A stretch of 64,000 nucleotides of DNA, taken from Microbacterium sp. 1S1. GTDB lineage: Bacteria > Actinomycetota > Actinomycetes > Actinomycetales > Microbacteriaceae. Position numbers and translations under genes: made by a program. Every line of letters begins with the position of its first letter. Position 1 is the stretch's first letter. Where the stretch lies: the NCBI RefSeq assembly GCF_008271365.1, contig NZ_CP043430.1:2232001-2296000 (forward strand), written 5' to 3'. Under the pieces are notes generated by a model that was not told the DNA's origin, made no database searches, and saw nothing but the letters and a program-made list of their open reading frames with translations. Positions 18,419 to 28,747 of the stretch are shown piece by piece.

Positions 18419-19383
18419 CGACCGTGACGGCTCCGGCCCCGGAGGAGCACGGTGCGCGCGTCGGCCGTACGGTCGAGGTGACGGTGCCCGCGACGAGCGC
18501 CAACCTCGGCCCCGGCTTCGACACGCTCGGACTGGCGCTCGGCATCTACGACCGCCTCGAAGTGACCGCCTTGCCGGAGGGGCAGCTCGAGATCGAGGTC
18601 TCCGGCTCCGGCGCCGCGGAGATCCCGCGTGACGCGTCGAACCTCATCGTGCGCACGATCACCTATGTGTTCGCCGACGCGGGGCGTCCGGTCCCCGGGC
18701 TGCGCATCCTGGCCGAGAACGCCGTTCCGCACGGCCGAGGTCTCGGTTCCTCCGGTGCGGCGGTCGCGGCCGGCGTGCTGGCGGCGAAGGGGCTGCTGGC
18801 GGGTGACGTGGACCTCACCGACACCGATCTGCTGCGGCTCGCGACCGAGCTGGAGGGCCACCCGGACAATGTGGCTCCCGCGCTCTTCGGTGGCCTGACG
18901 ATCGCCTGGATGGGGGAGAGGGGACCGCAGCACAAGAAGCTCCTCGTGCATCGCGGCGTGTCCCCGCTGGTCCTCGTCCCCTCGTACACCATGTCGACCT
19001 CGCAGGCCCGCTCGCTGCAGCCCCCGCACGTCTCCACGGCGGACGCGGTGTTCAACGTGTCGCGGTCAGCGCTGCTCATCGCGGCCCTGATGCAGAGCCC
19101 GGAGCTGCTGCTGGACGCGACCGCCGACCGACTGCACCAGGACTACCGCGCCGGGGCCATGCCCGAGACGCAGCGGCTCGTACAGGCGCTGCGTGCCGCG
19201 GGCTTCGCCGCGGTCGTCTCTGGCGCGGGACCCAGCGTGCTCGTGCTCGCCGACGGCCCCGGCAGCCGTCTGGACGCCGTGGAGCTGGCCAACCAGGTGA
19301 CCGACACCCCGTGGGAGGCGCTCCTGCTCGCCGTCGACGTCCGTGGTGGTACAGTGGGGGATCGAGCGGAGGGCTCCACGTAG
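18415..19383 (+). CDS. thrB: Homoserine kinase
   Basis: A 322-residue GHMP kinase that phosphorylates homoserine for threonine synthesis. GHMP motif 1 (substrate) is VPATSANLGPGFDTLGLAL, the ATP-binding motif 2 is GRGLGSSGAAVAAGVLA, and motif 3 near the C-terminus is VSGAGPSVLVL. The GTG start overlaps the hom stop by 4 nt, so the two are translationally coupled. Threonine synthase must be encoded elsewhere. Confidence 0.95.
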   Translation: MTTVTAPAPEEHGARVGRTVEVTVPATSANLGPGFDTLGLALGIYDRLEVTALPEGQLEIEVSGSGAAEIPRDASNLIVRTITYVFADAGRPVPGLRILAENAVPHGRGLGSSGAAVAAGVLAAKGLLAGDVDLTDTDLLRLATELEGHPDNVAPALFGGLTIAWMGERGPQHKKLLVHRGVSPLVLVPSYTMSTSQARSLQPPHVSTADAVFNVSRSALLIAALMQSPELLLDATADRLHQDYRAGAMPETQRLVQALRAAGFAAVVSGAGPSVLVLADGPGSRLDAVELANQVTDTPWEALLLAVDVRGGTVGDRAEGST

Positions 19384-19547
19384 CATTCGTGAATCTGGCC
19401 CGATTGCATCTCTTGCAAGACCCGCACGCGAACCCCTGAGGCACAAGTGCCGAGGCTGGCTGACGCCGAGCGTCAGCCCGTGCGATCGTGCGCAGCACCC
19501 GTTGTGCGCGTTCACGCTCATTTCCCATGACCTATAAGGGAGTACTC
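19384..19547 (+). promoter_or_regulatory. rho 5' region with a perfect hairpin
   Basis: A 164-nt gene-free stretch. It holds a perfect 9-bp stem with a 3-nt loop (GGCTGACGC, CGA, GCGTCAGCC; 19458-19478) and a smaller 4-bp hairpin (GCAC-AA-GTGC, 19441-19450). No T run follows the larger one. It may end thrB transcripts or act in rho autoregulation, as rho leaders do elsewhere. I could not place a clear -35/-10 pair. Confidence 0.4.
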
Positions 19548-21503
19548 GTGGAGAACCTCTCCGAGACCCAGAACGATCAGGCGGCTCCGGCCGCCGCTGC
19601 CGCCGTCGCCGAGCAGGTGACCGAGTCGGCTCCGGCCAAGAAGCGCGCGCCGCGCCGGGCGAGCACCGCCACGGCCGCCGCCAAGGCAGCCAAGTCCGCG
19701 GAGGAGTCCGGTTCCGCTGAGGCGCCCGCGGCTGCGGGTGAGTCCGCGGAGGCCGCGGAGGCCGCGCCGAAGGCGAAGGCGCCGCGCCGCACCCGCGCGA
19801 AGAAGGCGGATGCCGAGGCCCCCACCGAGCAGGCGGCCGCCGAGGCGCCGGCTGCCGAGGGCGCCGAGGCTCCGGCCGCGGCACCGAAGTCCGGACGCGG
19901 TCGCCGCACGAAGAAGGCCGATGCCGAGGCCCCGGCGGCAGCCGAGACGGTCGAGGCCGCATCGGCGGGCGCCGCGACGGAGGCCGCAGAGCCGGAGGCG
20001 TCCGGAGGCGGACAGACCAAGAACGACGGCGCGAAGAACGACGCCAAGAACGACAGCGGTGCCACGAAGGGCGACTCCGGCGACGCGGACGCTCCCGCGA
20101 AGGACGCGAACGGCGACGGCGACAACGGCGAGGAGCAGGGCGGCCGAGGCCGCAGCCGAAACCGTAACCGTAACCGCGGCCGCGGCCAGGGCGGCGGTCA
20201 GGAGCAGCCCCAGAACGCGCCCGCGGAGGACGACCAGTCCGGCAACGGCAACGGCAACGGACGCAACCGCCAGCGCAACAAGCGCCGCGGTGGAGCGCAG
20301 GTCGACGAGTTCGAGACGGAGATCACCGAAGACGACGTCCTCATCCCGATCGCCGGGATCCTGGACGTGCTCGACAACTACGCCTTCGTGCGCACCACCG
20401 GGTACCTCGCCGGCCCCAGCGACGTCTACGTCTCGCTCGGCCAGGTCAAGAAATACAACCTCCGCAAGGGCGACGCGGTCGTCGGCTCGATCAAGCAGCC
20501 GCGCGAAGGCGAGCAGCAGGGCCGCCAGAAGTACAACGCCCTCGTCAAGGTCGACTCGATCAACGGCCTCTCGGTCGACGATGCCGCCACCCGCGTGGAG
20601 TTCGGCAAGCTCACCCCGCTCTATCCGCAGGAGCGCCTCCGGCTGGAGACGGCTCCGGAGAAGCTGACACAGCGCATCATCGATCTCGTCGCACCGATCG
20701 GCAAGGGGCAGCGCGGCCTGATCGTCGCGCCGCCCAAGGCCGGCAAGACGATCGTCCTGCAGCAGATCGCCAACGCGATCGCACAGAACAACCCCGAGGT
20801 CCACCTCATGGTCGTGCTCGTCGACGAGCGCCCCGAAGAGGTCACGGACATGGAGCGCACGGTGAAGGGCGAGGTCATCGCCTCGACGTTCGACCGTCCG
20901 GCGGAGGACCACACCACGGTCGCCGAGCTCGCGATCGAGCGTGCCAAGCGTCTCGTCGAGCTGGGCCGCGACGTCGTCGTGCTGCTCGACTCGATCACCC
21001 GCCTCGGTCGTGCCTACAACCTGGCTGCTCCGGCGTCCGGCCGCGTCCTCACCGGCGGCGTCGACGCTTCCGCGCTGTACCCGCCGAAGCGCTTCTTCGG
21101 TGCCGCCCGCAACATCGAGAACGGGGGATCCCTCACGATCCTCGCCACGGCTCTCGTCGAGACCGGCTCGAAGATGGACGAGGTCATCTTCGAGGAGTTC
21201 AAGGGAACCGGCAACAGCGAACTGCGGCTGTCGCGCCAGCTCGCCGACAAGCGCATCTTCCCGGCGGTGGACGTGAACGCGTCCAGCACCCGTCGCGAGG
21301 AGATGCTGCTCTCGGCGGACGAGGTCAAGATCACGTGGAAGCTCCGCCGCGCCCTCGCCGGCCTCGACCCGCAGCAGGCGCTGGAGGTCGTGCTCGGGAA
21401 GCTCAAGGAGACCCACTCCAACGTGGAGTTCCTCGTCCAGATGCAGAAGTCGATCCCGACGCTGCCTTCGGGCGCCCACGGACACGACAACAACATCCGC
21501 TGA
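19548..21503 (+). CDS. rho: Transcription termination factor Rho
   Basis: A 651-residue hexameric RNA helicase that ends transcription. The start is GTG 19548, with GGGAG 5-6 nt upstream; the in-frame ATG at 19527 has no ribosome site. Residues about 5-255 are a low-complexity insert rich in Ala, Lys, Glu, then Asn, Arg and Gly (RNRNRGRGQGGGQ), typical of high-G+C actinobacterial Rho. RNA-binding follows (GILDVLDNYAFVRTTGYL). The P-loop is PPKAGKT near 394, the catalytic region VLVDERPEEVTDMER, and the Q-loop is in the conserved GLDPQQALE tail. rpmE, often next, is absent. Confidence 0.96.
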   Translation: MENLSETQNDQAAPAAAAAVAEQVTESAPAKKRAPRRASTATAAAKAAKSAEESGSAEAPAAAGESAEAAEAAPKAKAPRRTRAKKADAEAPTEQAAAEAPAAEGAEAPAAAPKSGRGRRTKKADAEAPAAAETVEAASAGAATEAAEPEASGGGQTKNDGAKNDAKNDSGATKGDSGDADAPAKDANGDGDNGEEQGGRGRSRNRNRNRGRGQGGGQEQPQNAPAEDDQSGNGNGNGRNRQRNKRRGGAQVDEFETEITEDDVLIPIAGILDVLDNYAFVRTTGYLAGPSDVYVSLGQVKKYNLRKGDAVVGSIKQPREGEQQGRQKYNALVKVDSINGLSVDDAATRVEFGKLTPLYPQERLRLETAPEKLTQRIIDLVAPIGKGQRGLIVAPPKAGKTIVLQQIANAIAQNNPEVHLMVVLVDERPEEVTDMERTVKGEVIASTFDRPAEDHTTVAELAIERAKRLVELGRDVVVLLDSITRLGRAYNLAAPASGRVLTGGVDASALYPPKRFFGAARNIENGGSLTILATALVETGSKMDEVIFEEFKGTGNSELRLSRQLADKRIFPAVDVNASSTRREEMLLSADEVKITWKLRRALAGLDPQQALEVVLGKLKETHSNVEFLVQMQKSIPTLPSGAHGHDNNIR

Positions 21504-21511
21504 GGCCCTGA

Positions 21512-22591
21512 GTGTTCGAGTCCGTCCAGACTCTGATCGACGAACACCGCCGGGTACAGGAGGAGCTCTCCGACCCGGCGGTGCACGCCGACGCGGCACG
21601 CGCGAAGCGCGTCAACCGTCGGTACGCCGAGCTGTCGCGCATCGTCGCAGCGCACGAGGCCTGGACGGGTGCCGTCGACGATCTGGAGGCGGCACGGGAG
21701 CTCGCGCGCGAGGATGAGGTATTCGCCGCGGAGATCCCCTCCTTGGAGGAGGGCGTGCAGGCGGCGCAGGAGCGCCTCCGACGACTCCTCATCCCGCGCG
21801 ATCCCGACGATGCGCGCGACGTGATCATGGAGATCAAGGCGGGGGAGGGCGGTGCGGAGTCGGCGCTCTTCGCTGCGGACCTGCTGCGGATGTACGTGCA
21901 GTACGCCGCGTCGAAGGGGTGGAAGACCGAGCTGCTGGAGCGCAACGAGTCCGACCTCGGCGGCTACAAGGACGTCCAGGTCGCTATCAAGGGCTCCTCG
22001 TCCGATCCGGCGCAGGGGGTCTGGGCGCACCTGAAGTACGAGGGGGGAGTCCACCGCGTGCAGCGCGTCCCCGCGACGGAGTCACAGGGGCGCATCCACA
22101 CCTCGACCACCGGCGTGCTCGTCTTCCCGGAGGTGGACGAGCCCGAGGAGATCCACATCGACCAGAACGACCTGAAGATCGACGTGTTCCGCTCGTCGGG
22201 CCCGGGCGGTCAGTCGGTCAACACGACCGACTCCGCGGTGCGTATCACGCACGTGCCGACGGGCATCGTCGTTTCGATGCAGAACGAGAAGTCGCAGTTG
22301 CAGAACCGCGAGGCCGCGATGCGTGTGCTGCGGGCTCGACTCCTCGCCAAGCAGCAGGAAGAACTCGACGCGGCCGCCTCCGACGCGCGCAAGTCGCAGA
22401 TCCGCGGCATGGACCGTTCGGAGCGCATCCGCACCTACAACTTCCCCGAGAACCGGATCGCGGATCACCGGACCGGGTTCAAGGCGTACAACCTCGACCA
22501 GGTCATGGATGGCGCTCTCGATCCGATCATCGAGAGCGCGATCGCCGCCGATGAAGAGGCACGCCTGGCCGCTGTCGGCTCCGACGGCTGA
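21512..22591 (+). CDS. prfA: Peptide chain release factor 1
   Basis: A 359-residue class I release factor that reads UAA and UAG. The stop-codon motif PxT is P187-A-T189 (RVPATES), which marks RF1 rather than RF2. The peptidyl-tRNA hydrolysis motif GGQ is at 232-234 in [20 protein letters not shown] starts 9 nt after the rho stop. Its methyltransferase PrmC is encoded 1.6 kb downstream, separated by the opposed cysK-cysE pair. Confidence 0.96.
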   Translation: MFESVQTLIDEHRRVQEELSDPAVHADAARAKRVNRRYAELSRIVAAHEAWTGAVDDLEAARELAREDEVFAAEIPSLEEGVQAAQERLRRLLIPRDPDDARDVIMEIKAGEGGAESALFAADLLRMYVQYAASKGWKTELLERNESDLGGYKDVQVAIKGSSSDPAQGVWAHLKYEGGVHRVQRVPATESQGRIHTSTTGVLVFPEVDEPEEIHIDQNDLKIDVFRSSGPGGQSVNTTDSAVRITHVPTGIVVSMQNEKSQLQNREAAMRVLRARLLAKQQEELDAAASDARKSQIRGMDRSERIRTYNFPENRIADHRTGFKAYNLDQVMDGALDPIIESAIAADEEARLAAVGSDG

Positions 22592-22609
22592 CCCGCCCCG
22601 CGCCGACCG

Positions 22610-23179
22610 TCAGATGGAGTAGTCCGGGGCGGTCAGTAGCGCCCTGGTGTCTTCACCGGCGGTCCGCTGCCGCGGTTTCGCCGGCACGCCGACGAGCACG
22701 CTGTCGGCGGGGGCGTCCTTCGTGACCACGGCGTTGGCGCCCACGACCGAACGTGCGCCGACCGTCACGGGGCCGAGGATCTTCGCCCCTGCGCCGACGG
22801 CGACGCCGTCCTCCAGGGTCGGGTGCCTCTTCCCGACATCCCGTGTCCGCCCGCCGAGGGTCACGCCGTGATACATGAGCACGTCGTCGCCGATCTCGGC
22901 CGTCTCGCCGATCACGACGCCCATGCCGTGGTCGATGAAGAACCGGCGACCGATCCGGGCTCCGGGGTGGATCTCGATGCCCGTCAACCAACGGGACACC
23001 TGGGATCCGGCGCGCGCGAGGAGCCGGAGGCGTCGACGCCAGAGGGCGTGCGAGACACGGTGTGCCCAGATGGCGTGCAGCCCGGGGTAGAGCAGCGCCA
23101 CCTCGAGCGCGGTGCGCGCGGCGGGATCACGAAGGCGCGCGGCCGCGACGTCCTCCCGCATTCGCCCGATCAAGCCCAT
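22610..23179 (-). CDS. cysE: Serine O-acetyltransferase
   Basis: A 189-residue short-form CysE that acetylates serine for cysteine synthesis. The N-terminal helical part is brief; the C-terminal left-handed beta-helix shows hexapeptide repeats from [30 protein letters not shown] onward, with the catalytic His-Asp region in [10 protein letters not shown] and YHGVTLGG. It starts 8 nt after cysK on the same strand. The pair converges on prfA with an 18-bp gap and no obvious terminator. Confidence 0.93.
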   Translation of the reverse strand: MGLIGRMREDVAAARLRDPAARTALEVALLYPGLHAIWAHRVSHALWRRRLRLLARAGSQVSRWLTGIEIHPGARIGRRFFIDHGMGVVIGETAEIGDDVLMYHGVTLGGRTRDVGKRHPTLEDGVAVGAGAKILGPVTVGARSVVGANAVVTKDAPADSVLVGVPAKPRQRTAGEDTRALLTAPDYSI

Positions 23180-23187
23180 CGACGACC

Positions 23188-24126
23188 TCAGTCTTCGCGG
23201 AGGTCCTCGAACAGCGCGGTGGAGAGGTACCGCTCACCGGTGTCCGGGATGATCACGACGATGGTCTTGCCGGCGTTCTCCGGACGAGCCGCGACGGTGA
23301 GCGCCGCCGATACCGCGGCGCCGGAGGACATGCCGACGAGCAGGCCCTCCTTCGCTGCGAGCTCGCGGGCCACGCGCAGCGAGTCCGCGAACTCCGCCGT
23401 GATGATCTCGTCGAGCACGTCGCGGTCGAGCACGTCGGGCACGAAGTTCGGACCGATGCCCTGGATCTTGTGCGGTCCGGGGTGCCCCTCGGTGAGGACG
23501 GGGGAGTCCTTCGGCTCGACGGCGATGACCTGGACATCCGGCTTGGCCGCCTTCAGGGCTTGTCCCGTTCCGGTGACGGTACCGCCCGTGCCGACACCGG
23601 CGATGAAGATGTCGACGGCGCCGTCGGTGTCCCGGAGGATCTCCTGCGCGGTGGTCTCGCGGTGGATCTGCGGGTTGGCGGCGTTCTCGAACTGCCGGAT
23701 CCAGACCGCGCCGGGAGTCTCGTCGACGATGCGCTTGACCTCTTCGATCGCGCCCTTCATGCCCTTCGTCGGGTCGGTGAGGACGATCTCCGCGCCGAAG
23801 GCCTTGAGCAGCACCCGGCGCTCCTTCGACATGGACGCCGGCATGGTGAGGATGACGCGGTAACCGCGGGCCGCGCCGACCATCGCGAGCGCGATGCCGG
23901 TGTTGCCGCTCGTCGACTCCACGATGGTGCCCCCGGGGGAGAGCTCGCCCGCGGCCTCGGCCGCGTTGATCATGGCGATGCCGATGCGGTCTTTCACGCT
24001 GGACGCCGGGTTGTAGTACTCGAGCTTCGCGAGCACGGTGGCACCGAGGCCCTCGGTCACGCGGTTGAGGCGGACGAGCGGGGTGTTGCCGAAAGCAGTG
24101 GTGATGTCGGGGTGGATGCCGGACAT
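23188..24126 (-). CDS. cysK: Cysteine synthase A (O-acetylserine sulfhydrylase)
   Basis: A 312-residue PLP enzyme that makes cysteine from O-acetylserine and sulfide. The PLP lysine is K45 in [11 protein letters not shown]. Also seen are the substrate loop [10 protein letters not shown] near 74, the phosphate-binding [10 protein letters not shown], and VGMSSGAAV near the C-terminus. It is the first gene of cysK-cysE; the acetyltransferase that supplies its substrate and can bind it as the cysteine synthase complex follows. AGGAAGG precedes the ATG. Confidence 0.95.
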   Translation of the reverse strand: MSGIHPDITTAFGNTPLVRLNRVTEGLGATVLAKLEYYNPASSVKDRIGIAMINAAEAAGELSPGGTIVESTSGNTGIALAMVGAARGYRVILTMPASMSKERRVLLKAFGAEIVLTDPTKGMKGAIEEVKRIVDETPGAVWIRQFENAANPQIHRETTAQEILRDTDGAVDIFIAGVGTGGTVTGTGQALKAAKPDVQVIAVEPKDSPVLTEGHPGPHKIQGIGPNFVPDVLDRDVLDEIITAEFADSLRVARELAAKEGLLVGMSSGAAVSAALTVAARPENAGKTIVVIIPDTGERYLSTALFEDLRED

Positions 24127-24161
24127 GGGGGAGCCTTCCTGTGCGGGTGCGCTGCCGCTCC

Positions 24162-24167
24162 AGCCTA
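24162..24167 (-). promoter_or_regulatory. Putative -10 box (TAGGCT) of cysK-cysE
   Basis: TAGGCT about 35 nt before the cysK ATG, with a ribosome site in between, so this transcript would have a leader. It is back to back with the prmC box. Confidence 0.4.
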
Positions 24168-24211
24168 GGCGAGCGCGATGGGGGCCGGGGCATTGTGACG
24201 GCTGCGCACTC

Positions 24212-24217
24212 TACGCT
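24212..24217 (+). promoter_or_regulatory. Putative -10 box (TACGCT) of prmC
   Basis: TACGCT, 6 nt before ATG 24224; leaderless-type arrangement. Confidence 0.5.
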
Positions 24218-24223
24218 GGAGCC

Positions 24224-25084
24224 ATGCCCGACCTCTCCCTCGCTGCGGCCGTGCGCGCCGCCGCGCAGCGTCTCGCCGACGCCGGTGTCCCTGACCCCCT
24301 CGTCGATGCCGAGCTGCTCGTCGGACACGTGCGAGGACAGCGCCGCGGCGAGGTGCAGGCCGCCGTCGTCCGCGGCGATCGCCTCCCCGACGAGGACGCG
24401 GTCGCGCTGGATGCCCTCGTCGCCCGGCGCGCACGCCGCGAGCCCTTGCAGCACCTCACCGGTACGGCGCCGTTCCGACACCTGGAGCTGGCGGTCGGCC
24501 CCGGGGTGTTCGTGCCGCGCCCCGAGACCGAGACGGTGGTGCAGTACGCCATCGACGCCCTCCTCGGCTCGGGGGAGCCGTCGCCGATCGGGGTCGACCT
24601 CGGCACGGGGAGCGGTGCCATCGCGCTCGCGATGGCCACCGAGGTCCCGCACTCCCGCATCTACGCCGCCGAGATCTCTCCGGAGGCCCACGACTGGGCG
24701 CGCCGGAACGTCGAGGGCGTGGACAACCTCACGCTCGTCCTCTCCGACCTGGCCGCGGCGTTCCCTGAGCTCGACGGCACGGCCACGGTCGTCATCTCGA
24801 ACCCGCCGTACGTTCCGGATCAGGCGATCCCGCGGGATCCGGAGGTCCGGCTCTTCGATCCCGCCCTCGCGCTCTACGGCGGGGAGGACGGCCTCGACGT
24901 CGTCCGGGTGCTCAGCACCAGGGCGCTGCGCCTGCTCCGGCCGGGCGGCACGCTCGTGATCGAGCACGGCGAACGGCAGGGCGTGGCGATCAGGGAACTG
25001 CTCGCCGCCGACGGCTGGCGTGCCGCGGCGACGCACCGCGACCTGACGCTGCGCGACCGTGCCACCACGGCCGTCCGACCCTGA
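24224..25084 (+). CDS. prmC: Release factor glutamine methyltransferase (HemK/PrmC)
   Basis: A 286-residue SAM-dependent enzyme that methylates the Gln of the GGQ motif in release factors. The N-terminal helical domain (residues 1-80) is followed by a Rossmann methyltransferase: VFVPRPETETVVQYAI, the SAM loop VDLGTGSGAIALAMA, and the catalytic NPPY in VISNPPYVPD near 194. ATG 24224 lies 6 nt after TACGCT. tsaC follows after 52 nt. Confidence 0.94.
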   Translation: MPDLSLAAAVRAAAQRLADAGVPDPLVDAELLVGHVRGQRRGEVQAAVVRGDRLPDEDAVALDALVARRARREPLQHLTGTAPFRHLELAVGPGVFVPRPETETVVQYAIDALLGSGEPSPIGVDLGTGSGAIALAMATEVPHSRIYAAEISPEAHDWARRNVEGVDNLTLVLSDLAAAFPELDGTATVVISNPPYVPDQAIPRDPEVRLFDPALALYGGEDGLDVVRVLSTRALRLLRPGGTLVIEHGERQGVAIRELLAADGWRAAATHRDLTLRDRATTAVRP

Positions 25085-25121
25085 TCAGCGAGCGTCGAGC
25101 TCGTCCCGAACCACCCCCGCG

Positions 25122-25127
25122 TAGAAT
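25122..25127 (+). promoter_or_regulatory. Putative -10 box (TAGAAT) of tsaC
   Basis: TAGAAT, 9 nt before ATG 25137, with no ribosome site between; leaderless-type arrangement. Confidence 0.5.
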
Positions 25128-25136
25128 CGAACCGTC

Positions 25137-25832
25137 ATGTCCACCATCTTCGACTGCAGCGACGAGGCGCAGCTGCTCGCCGGGATGCGCAATGCGCGCC
25201 AGGCGATCGGCCGCGGCGACCTCATCGTCATTCCCACCGACACCGTCTACGGGGTCGCCGCCGACGCCTTCTCCCCGCCGGCGGTGCAGCGCCTGCTGGA
25301 CGCCAAAGGGCGGGGTCGCAACCAACCGCCGCCCGTGCTCGTCGGCACGAAAGAGACCCTCGCGGCGCTCGCGGAGTCGGTGCCGGAGCCGGTCCAGAGC
25401 CTCGTCGACGCCTTCTGGCCCGGCGGGTTGACGATCGTCCTTCCCGCGCAACCGTCGCTGGTGTGGGACCTGGGGGAGACCCAGGGCACCGTCGCCGTGC
25501 GCATGCCGGAGGGTCGGGTGGTGCTCGAGCTGCTGGCGGAGACGGGCCCGCTCGCCGTGTCCAGCGCCAATCTCACGGGCAAGGCGGCGGCGATCTCAGC
25601 CTTGGACGCGGAGAAGATGCTCGGCGACAGCGTGGCGGTGTACCTGGACGACGGCATGAGCAAGAACGGCGTCGCCTCCACCATCATCGACGCGACGTCC
25701 CTGGTCCGTCGCGGGTCCGAGGGTGAGGCAGGAGTCGTCCGGATCCTGCGCCAGGGCGTCGTGACGCGGGAGCAGCTGCAGGAGGTGCTGGGCGACCTGC
25801 TCGAGCCGGAGCAGCAGGACGGGGATTCGTGA
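25137..25832 (+). CDS. tsaC: L-threonylcarbamoyladenylate synthase (Sua5/YrdC/TsaC)
   Basis: A 231-residue YrdC-fold protein that makes threonylcarbamoyl-AMP for the t6A modification of tRNAs reading ANN codons. Family motifs are GDLIVIPTDTVYGVAADA near the N-terminus, KGRGRNQPPPVLV, FWPGGLTIVLPAQ, VAVRMPEGRV and PLAVSSANLTGKAA. It lacks the extra C-terminal Sua5 domain, so it is the short form. Its stop overlaps the next GTG by 4 nt. Confidence 0.94.
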   Translation: MSTIFDCSDEAQLLAGMRNARQAIGRGDLIVIPTDTVYGVAADAFSPPAVQRLLDAKGRGRNQPPPVLVGTKETLAALAESVPEPVQSLVDAFWPGGLTIVLPAQPSLVWDLGETQGTVAVRMPEGRVVLELLAETGPLAVSSANLTGKAAAISALDAEKMLGDSVAVYLDDGMSKNGVASTIIDATSLVRRGSEGEAGVVRILRQGVVTREQLQEVLGDLLEPEQQDGDS

Positions 25833-27001
25833 AGCAGTACCTCTTCACGATCATCGTCACCGCCGCGATCACCTTCGTCCTGACGTGGGCGGTGTGGCGG
25901 TTGAGCCTCCGCTTCAAGCTCTACCCGGGAATCCGCGAGCGCGACGTCCACACGACGCCCACCCCGCGGCTGGGCGGGGTCGCGATCTTCCTCGGCATCG
26001 TCGCCGCCTTCGCGGTCTCGGCCGCCAACCCGTTCTTCCAGAGCATCTGGACGCCGCCGCAGACCATGTGGTCCATCCTCGCGGCCGCCCTCCTCATCGC
26101 GGTCATCGGGGTCATGGACGACCTCTGGGACATCGACTGGATGATCAAGCTCGGCGCGCAGTTCCTCGCCGCGGGCATCATCACGGTCGGCGGCGGCCTC
26201 CAGATTCTGTCCTTGCCGTTCGGCGACCTGATCGTGGTCTCGAGTTGGCTGAGCATCACGATCACGATGTTCGCGATCGTCATCGTCATGAACGCCGTGA
26301 ACTTCATCGACGGCCTGGACGGTCTGGTCGCCGGCGTCTGCCTGATCTCCAACGGCGTCTTCTTCGCCTATTCGTACATCTTCACGCGCGACTCCGGGGC
26401 CTCCAGCTACTTCAACCTTTCGACGTTCCTCGCCGCCGTCCTCATCGGCGCCTGCCTCGGCTTCCTCCCGCTGAACTGGAGCCCGGCGAAGCTGTTCATG
26501 GGCGACTCGGGTGCGCTGGTGATCGGACTGCTCATGGCGACCTCCGCCATCGCGATCACCGGGCAGATGGACCCGTCCGCGCTCGACCCCGAGCGACTCG
26601 GCCGCTCGCAGCTCGTCGGCGCCTTCCTGCCCATCCTGCTTCCGCTGCTCGTCGTTCTCCTGCCGCTGCTGGACTTCGGCCTGGCCGTGCTGCGTCGGAT
26701 GAGCGCGGGCCGGTCTCCGTTCTCGCCCGACCGCAAGCACCTGCACCACCGCATGCTGGACCTCGGGCACCGCGACCGCGACGCGGTCCTCATCTTCTAC
26801 GCGTGGACGGCCGTCATCTCGCTCGCCGTCCTCCTGATGTACGTCGGCGCCCGGGAGGATTGGCCCGGCCAGTACCTTCCCGGTGTCGCCTTCGGTGTCG
26901 TCGGCATCGCCGCGTGCCTCGTCATCACCCTGAGCCCCACCCGCCGACGAAAGACCGCCGCGGGCGCTGCGCCCGACCCGATCCCCCTGGAGCCCCGATG
27001 A
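25829..27001 (+). CDS. Undecaprenyl-phosphate N-acetyl-hexosamine-1-phosphate transferase (WecA/TagO type)
   Basis: A 390-residue polytopic membrane protein of the MraY/WecA family that puts a sugar-1-phosphate on undecaprenyl phosphate at the start of wall polymer synthesis. About eleven helices are present. Family motifs are RDVHTTPTPRLGGVAIF, VIGVMDDLWDIDWMIKL (Asp pair), NAVNFIDGLDGLVAG, FMGDSGALVIG, and the cytoplasmic HLHHRMLDLGHRDRDAV. The histidine loop marks the WecA/TagO branch rather than MraY. The GTG overlaps tsaC and the stop overlaps atpI, so the chain is coupled into the atp cluster. Confidence 0.92.
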   Translation: MKQYLFTIIVTAAITFVLTWAVWRLSLRFKLYPGIRERDVHTTPTPRLGGVAIFLGIVAAFAVSAANPFFQSIWTPPQTMWSILAAALLIAVIGVMDDLWDIDWMIKLGAQFLAAGIITVGGGLQILSLPFGDLIVVSSWLSITITMFAIVIVMNAVNFIDGLDGLVAGVCLISNGVFFAYSYIFTRDSGASSYFNLSTFLAAVLIGACLGFLPLNWSPAKLFMGDSGALVIGLLMATSAIAITGQMDPSALDPERLGRSQLVGAFLPILLPLLVVLLPLLDFGLAVLRRMSAGRSPFSPDRKHLHHRMLDLGHRDRDAVLIFYAWTAVISLAVLLMYVGAREDWPGQYLPGVAFGVVGIAACLVITLSPTRRRKTAAGAAPDPIPLEPR

Positions 27002-27504
27002 GTCCGAGCCCCGTTTCCAGCACCCCGATCCTGCGACGTACCCTCGTCTGGTCGGCCGTCGCCACCGTCGTGCTCGCGCTCGTCGCCGGCGGGATCGGTT
27101 TCGCCGTGGCCCAGGGCGAGGGGCTGGTCAGCGGCCTCCTCGGGGTGCTCCTTTCCGCGCTGTTCCTCGGAATCACCGGCCTCAGCATCCTGATCGCCAA
27201 TCGCTGGTACGGCGACCCCCTCTACGTGCAGCTGTTCTTCGCCATCGTGCTCGGCGGCTGGCTGCTCAAGCTCGGCGTGTTCGTCCTGGTGATGATCGTG
27301 CTCGCGGGCCAGCCGTGGCTCGAGCCGATGGTGTTCTTCCTCTCGATCGTGGCGGGTGTCGTCATGTCGCTGGTGATCGATGTCGTGGTGCTCACGCAGA
27401 TGCGCCTGCCGAACGTGAGCGACACCACGTTGCCCACCGAGGTGCCGGAGGACCGTGCTCCGGGTGCTGTCGACGGCCCCGCGGACGCCGGCCCGCGGTC
27501 TTAG
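26998..27504 (+). CDS. atpI: AtpI-like membrane protein preceding ATP synthase
   Basis: A 168-residue protein with four hydrophobic helices (about 14-36, 43-66, 78-103, 109-132) and a hydrophilic C-terminal tail. Its size, helix count and position directly before atpB match the loosely conserved AtpI protein, which helps c-ring assembly in some bacteria. The assignment rests mainly on position. The ATG overlaps the upstream stop (ATGA). Confidence 0.75.
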   Translation: MSPSPVSSTPILRRTLVWSAVATVVLALVAGGIGFAVAQGEGLVSGLLGVLLSALFLGITGLSILIANRWYGDPLYVQLFFAIVLGGWLLKLGVFVLVMIVLAGQPWLEPMVFFLSIVAGVVMSLVIDVVVLTQMRLPNVSDTTLPTEVPEDRAPGAVDGPADAGPRS

Positions 27505-27522
27505 GCAACCCTTGGATTCTGA

Positions 27523-27528
27523 TAGTGT
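27523..27528 (+). promoter_or_regulatory. Putative -10 box (TAGTGT) of the atpB operon
   Basis: TAGTGT, 6 nt before GTG 27535, with TTAGGC 16 nt further upstream as a weak -35. This also fixes the atpB start, since GTG 27535 follows an in-frame TGA and no other canonical start exists before the conserved region. Confidence 0.55.
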
Positions 27529-27534
27529 TGAGGA

Positions 27535-28720
<1,186 letters not shown>

Positions 28721-28747
28721 TCATCACCGACTTCTGAAGGAGACAGG

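Noticed and set aside
19527..19547. ATG 19527 as the start of rho
   Set aside because: No ribosome site before it, while GTG 19548 has GGGAG at good distance.
19518..21599. A 693-codon open frame on the minus strand across rho
   Set aside because: Shadow of rho; no motif or ribosome site supports it.
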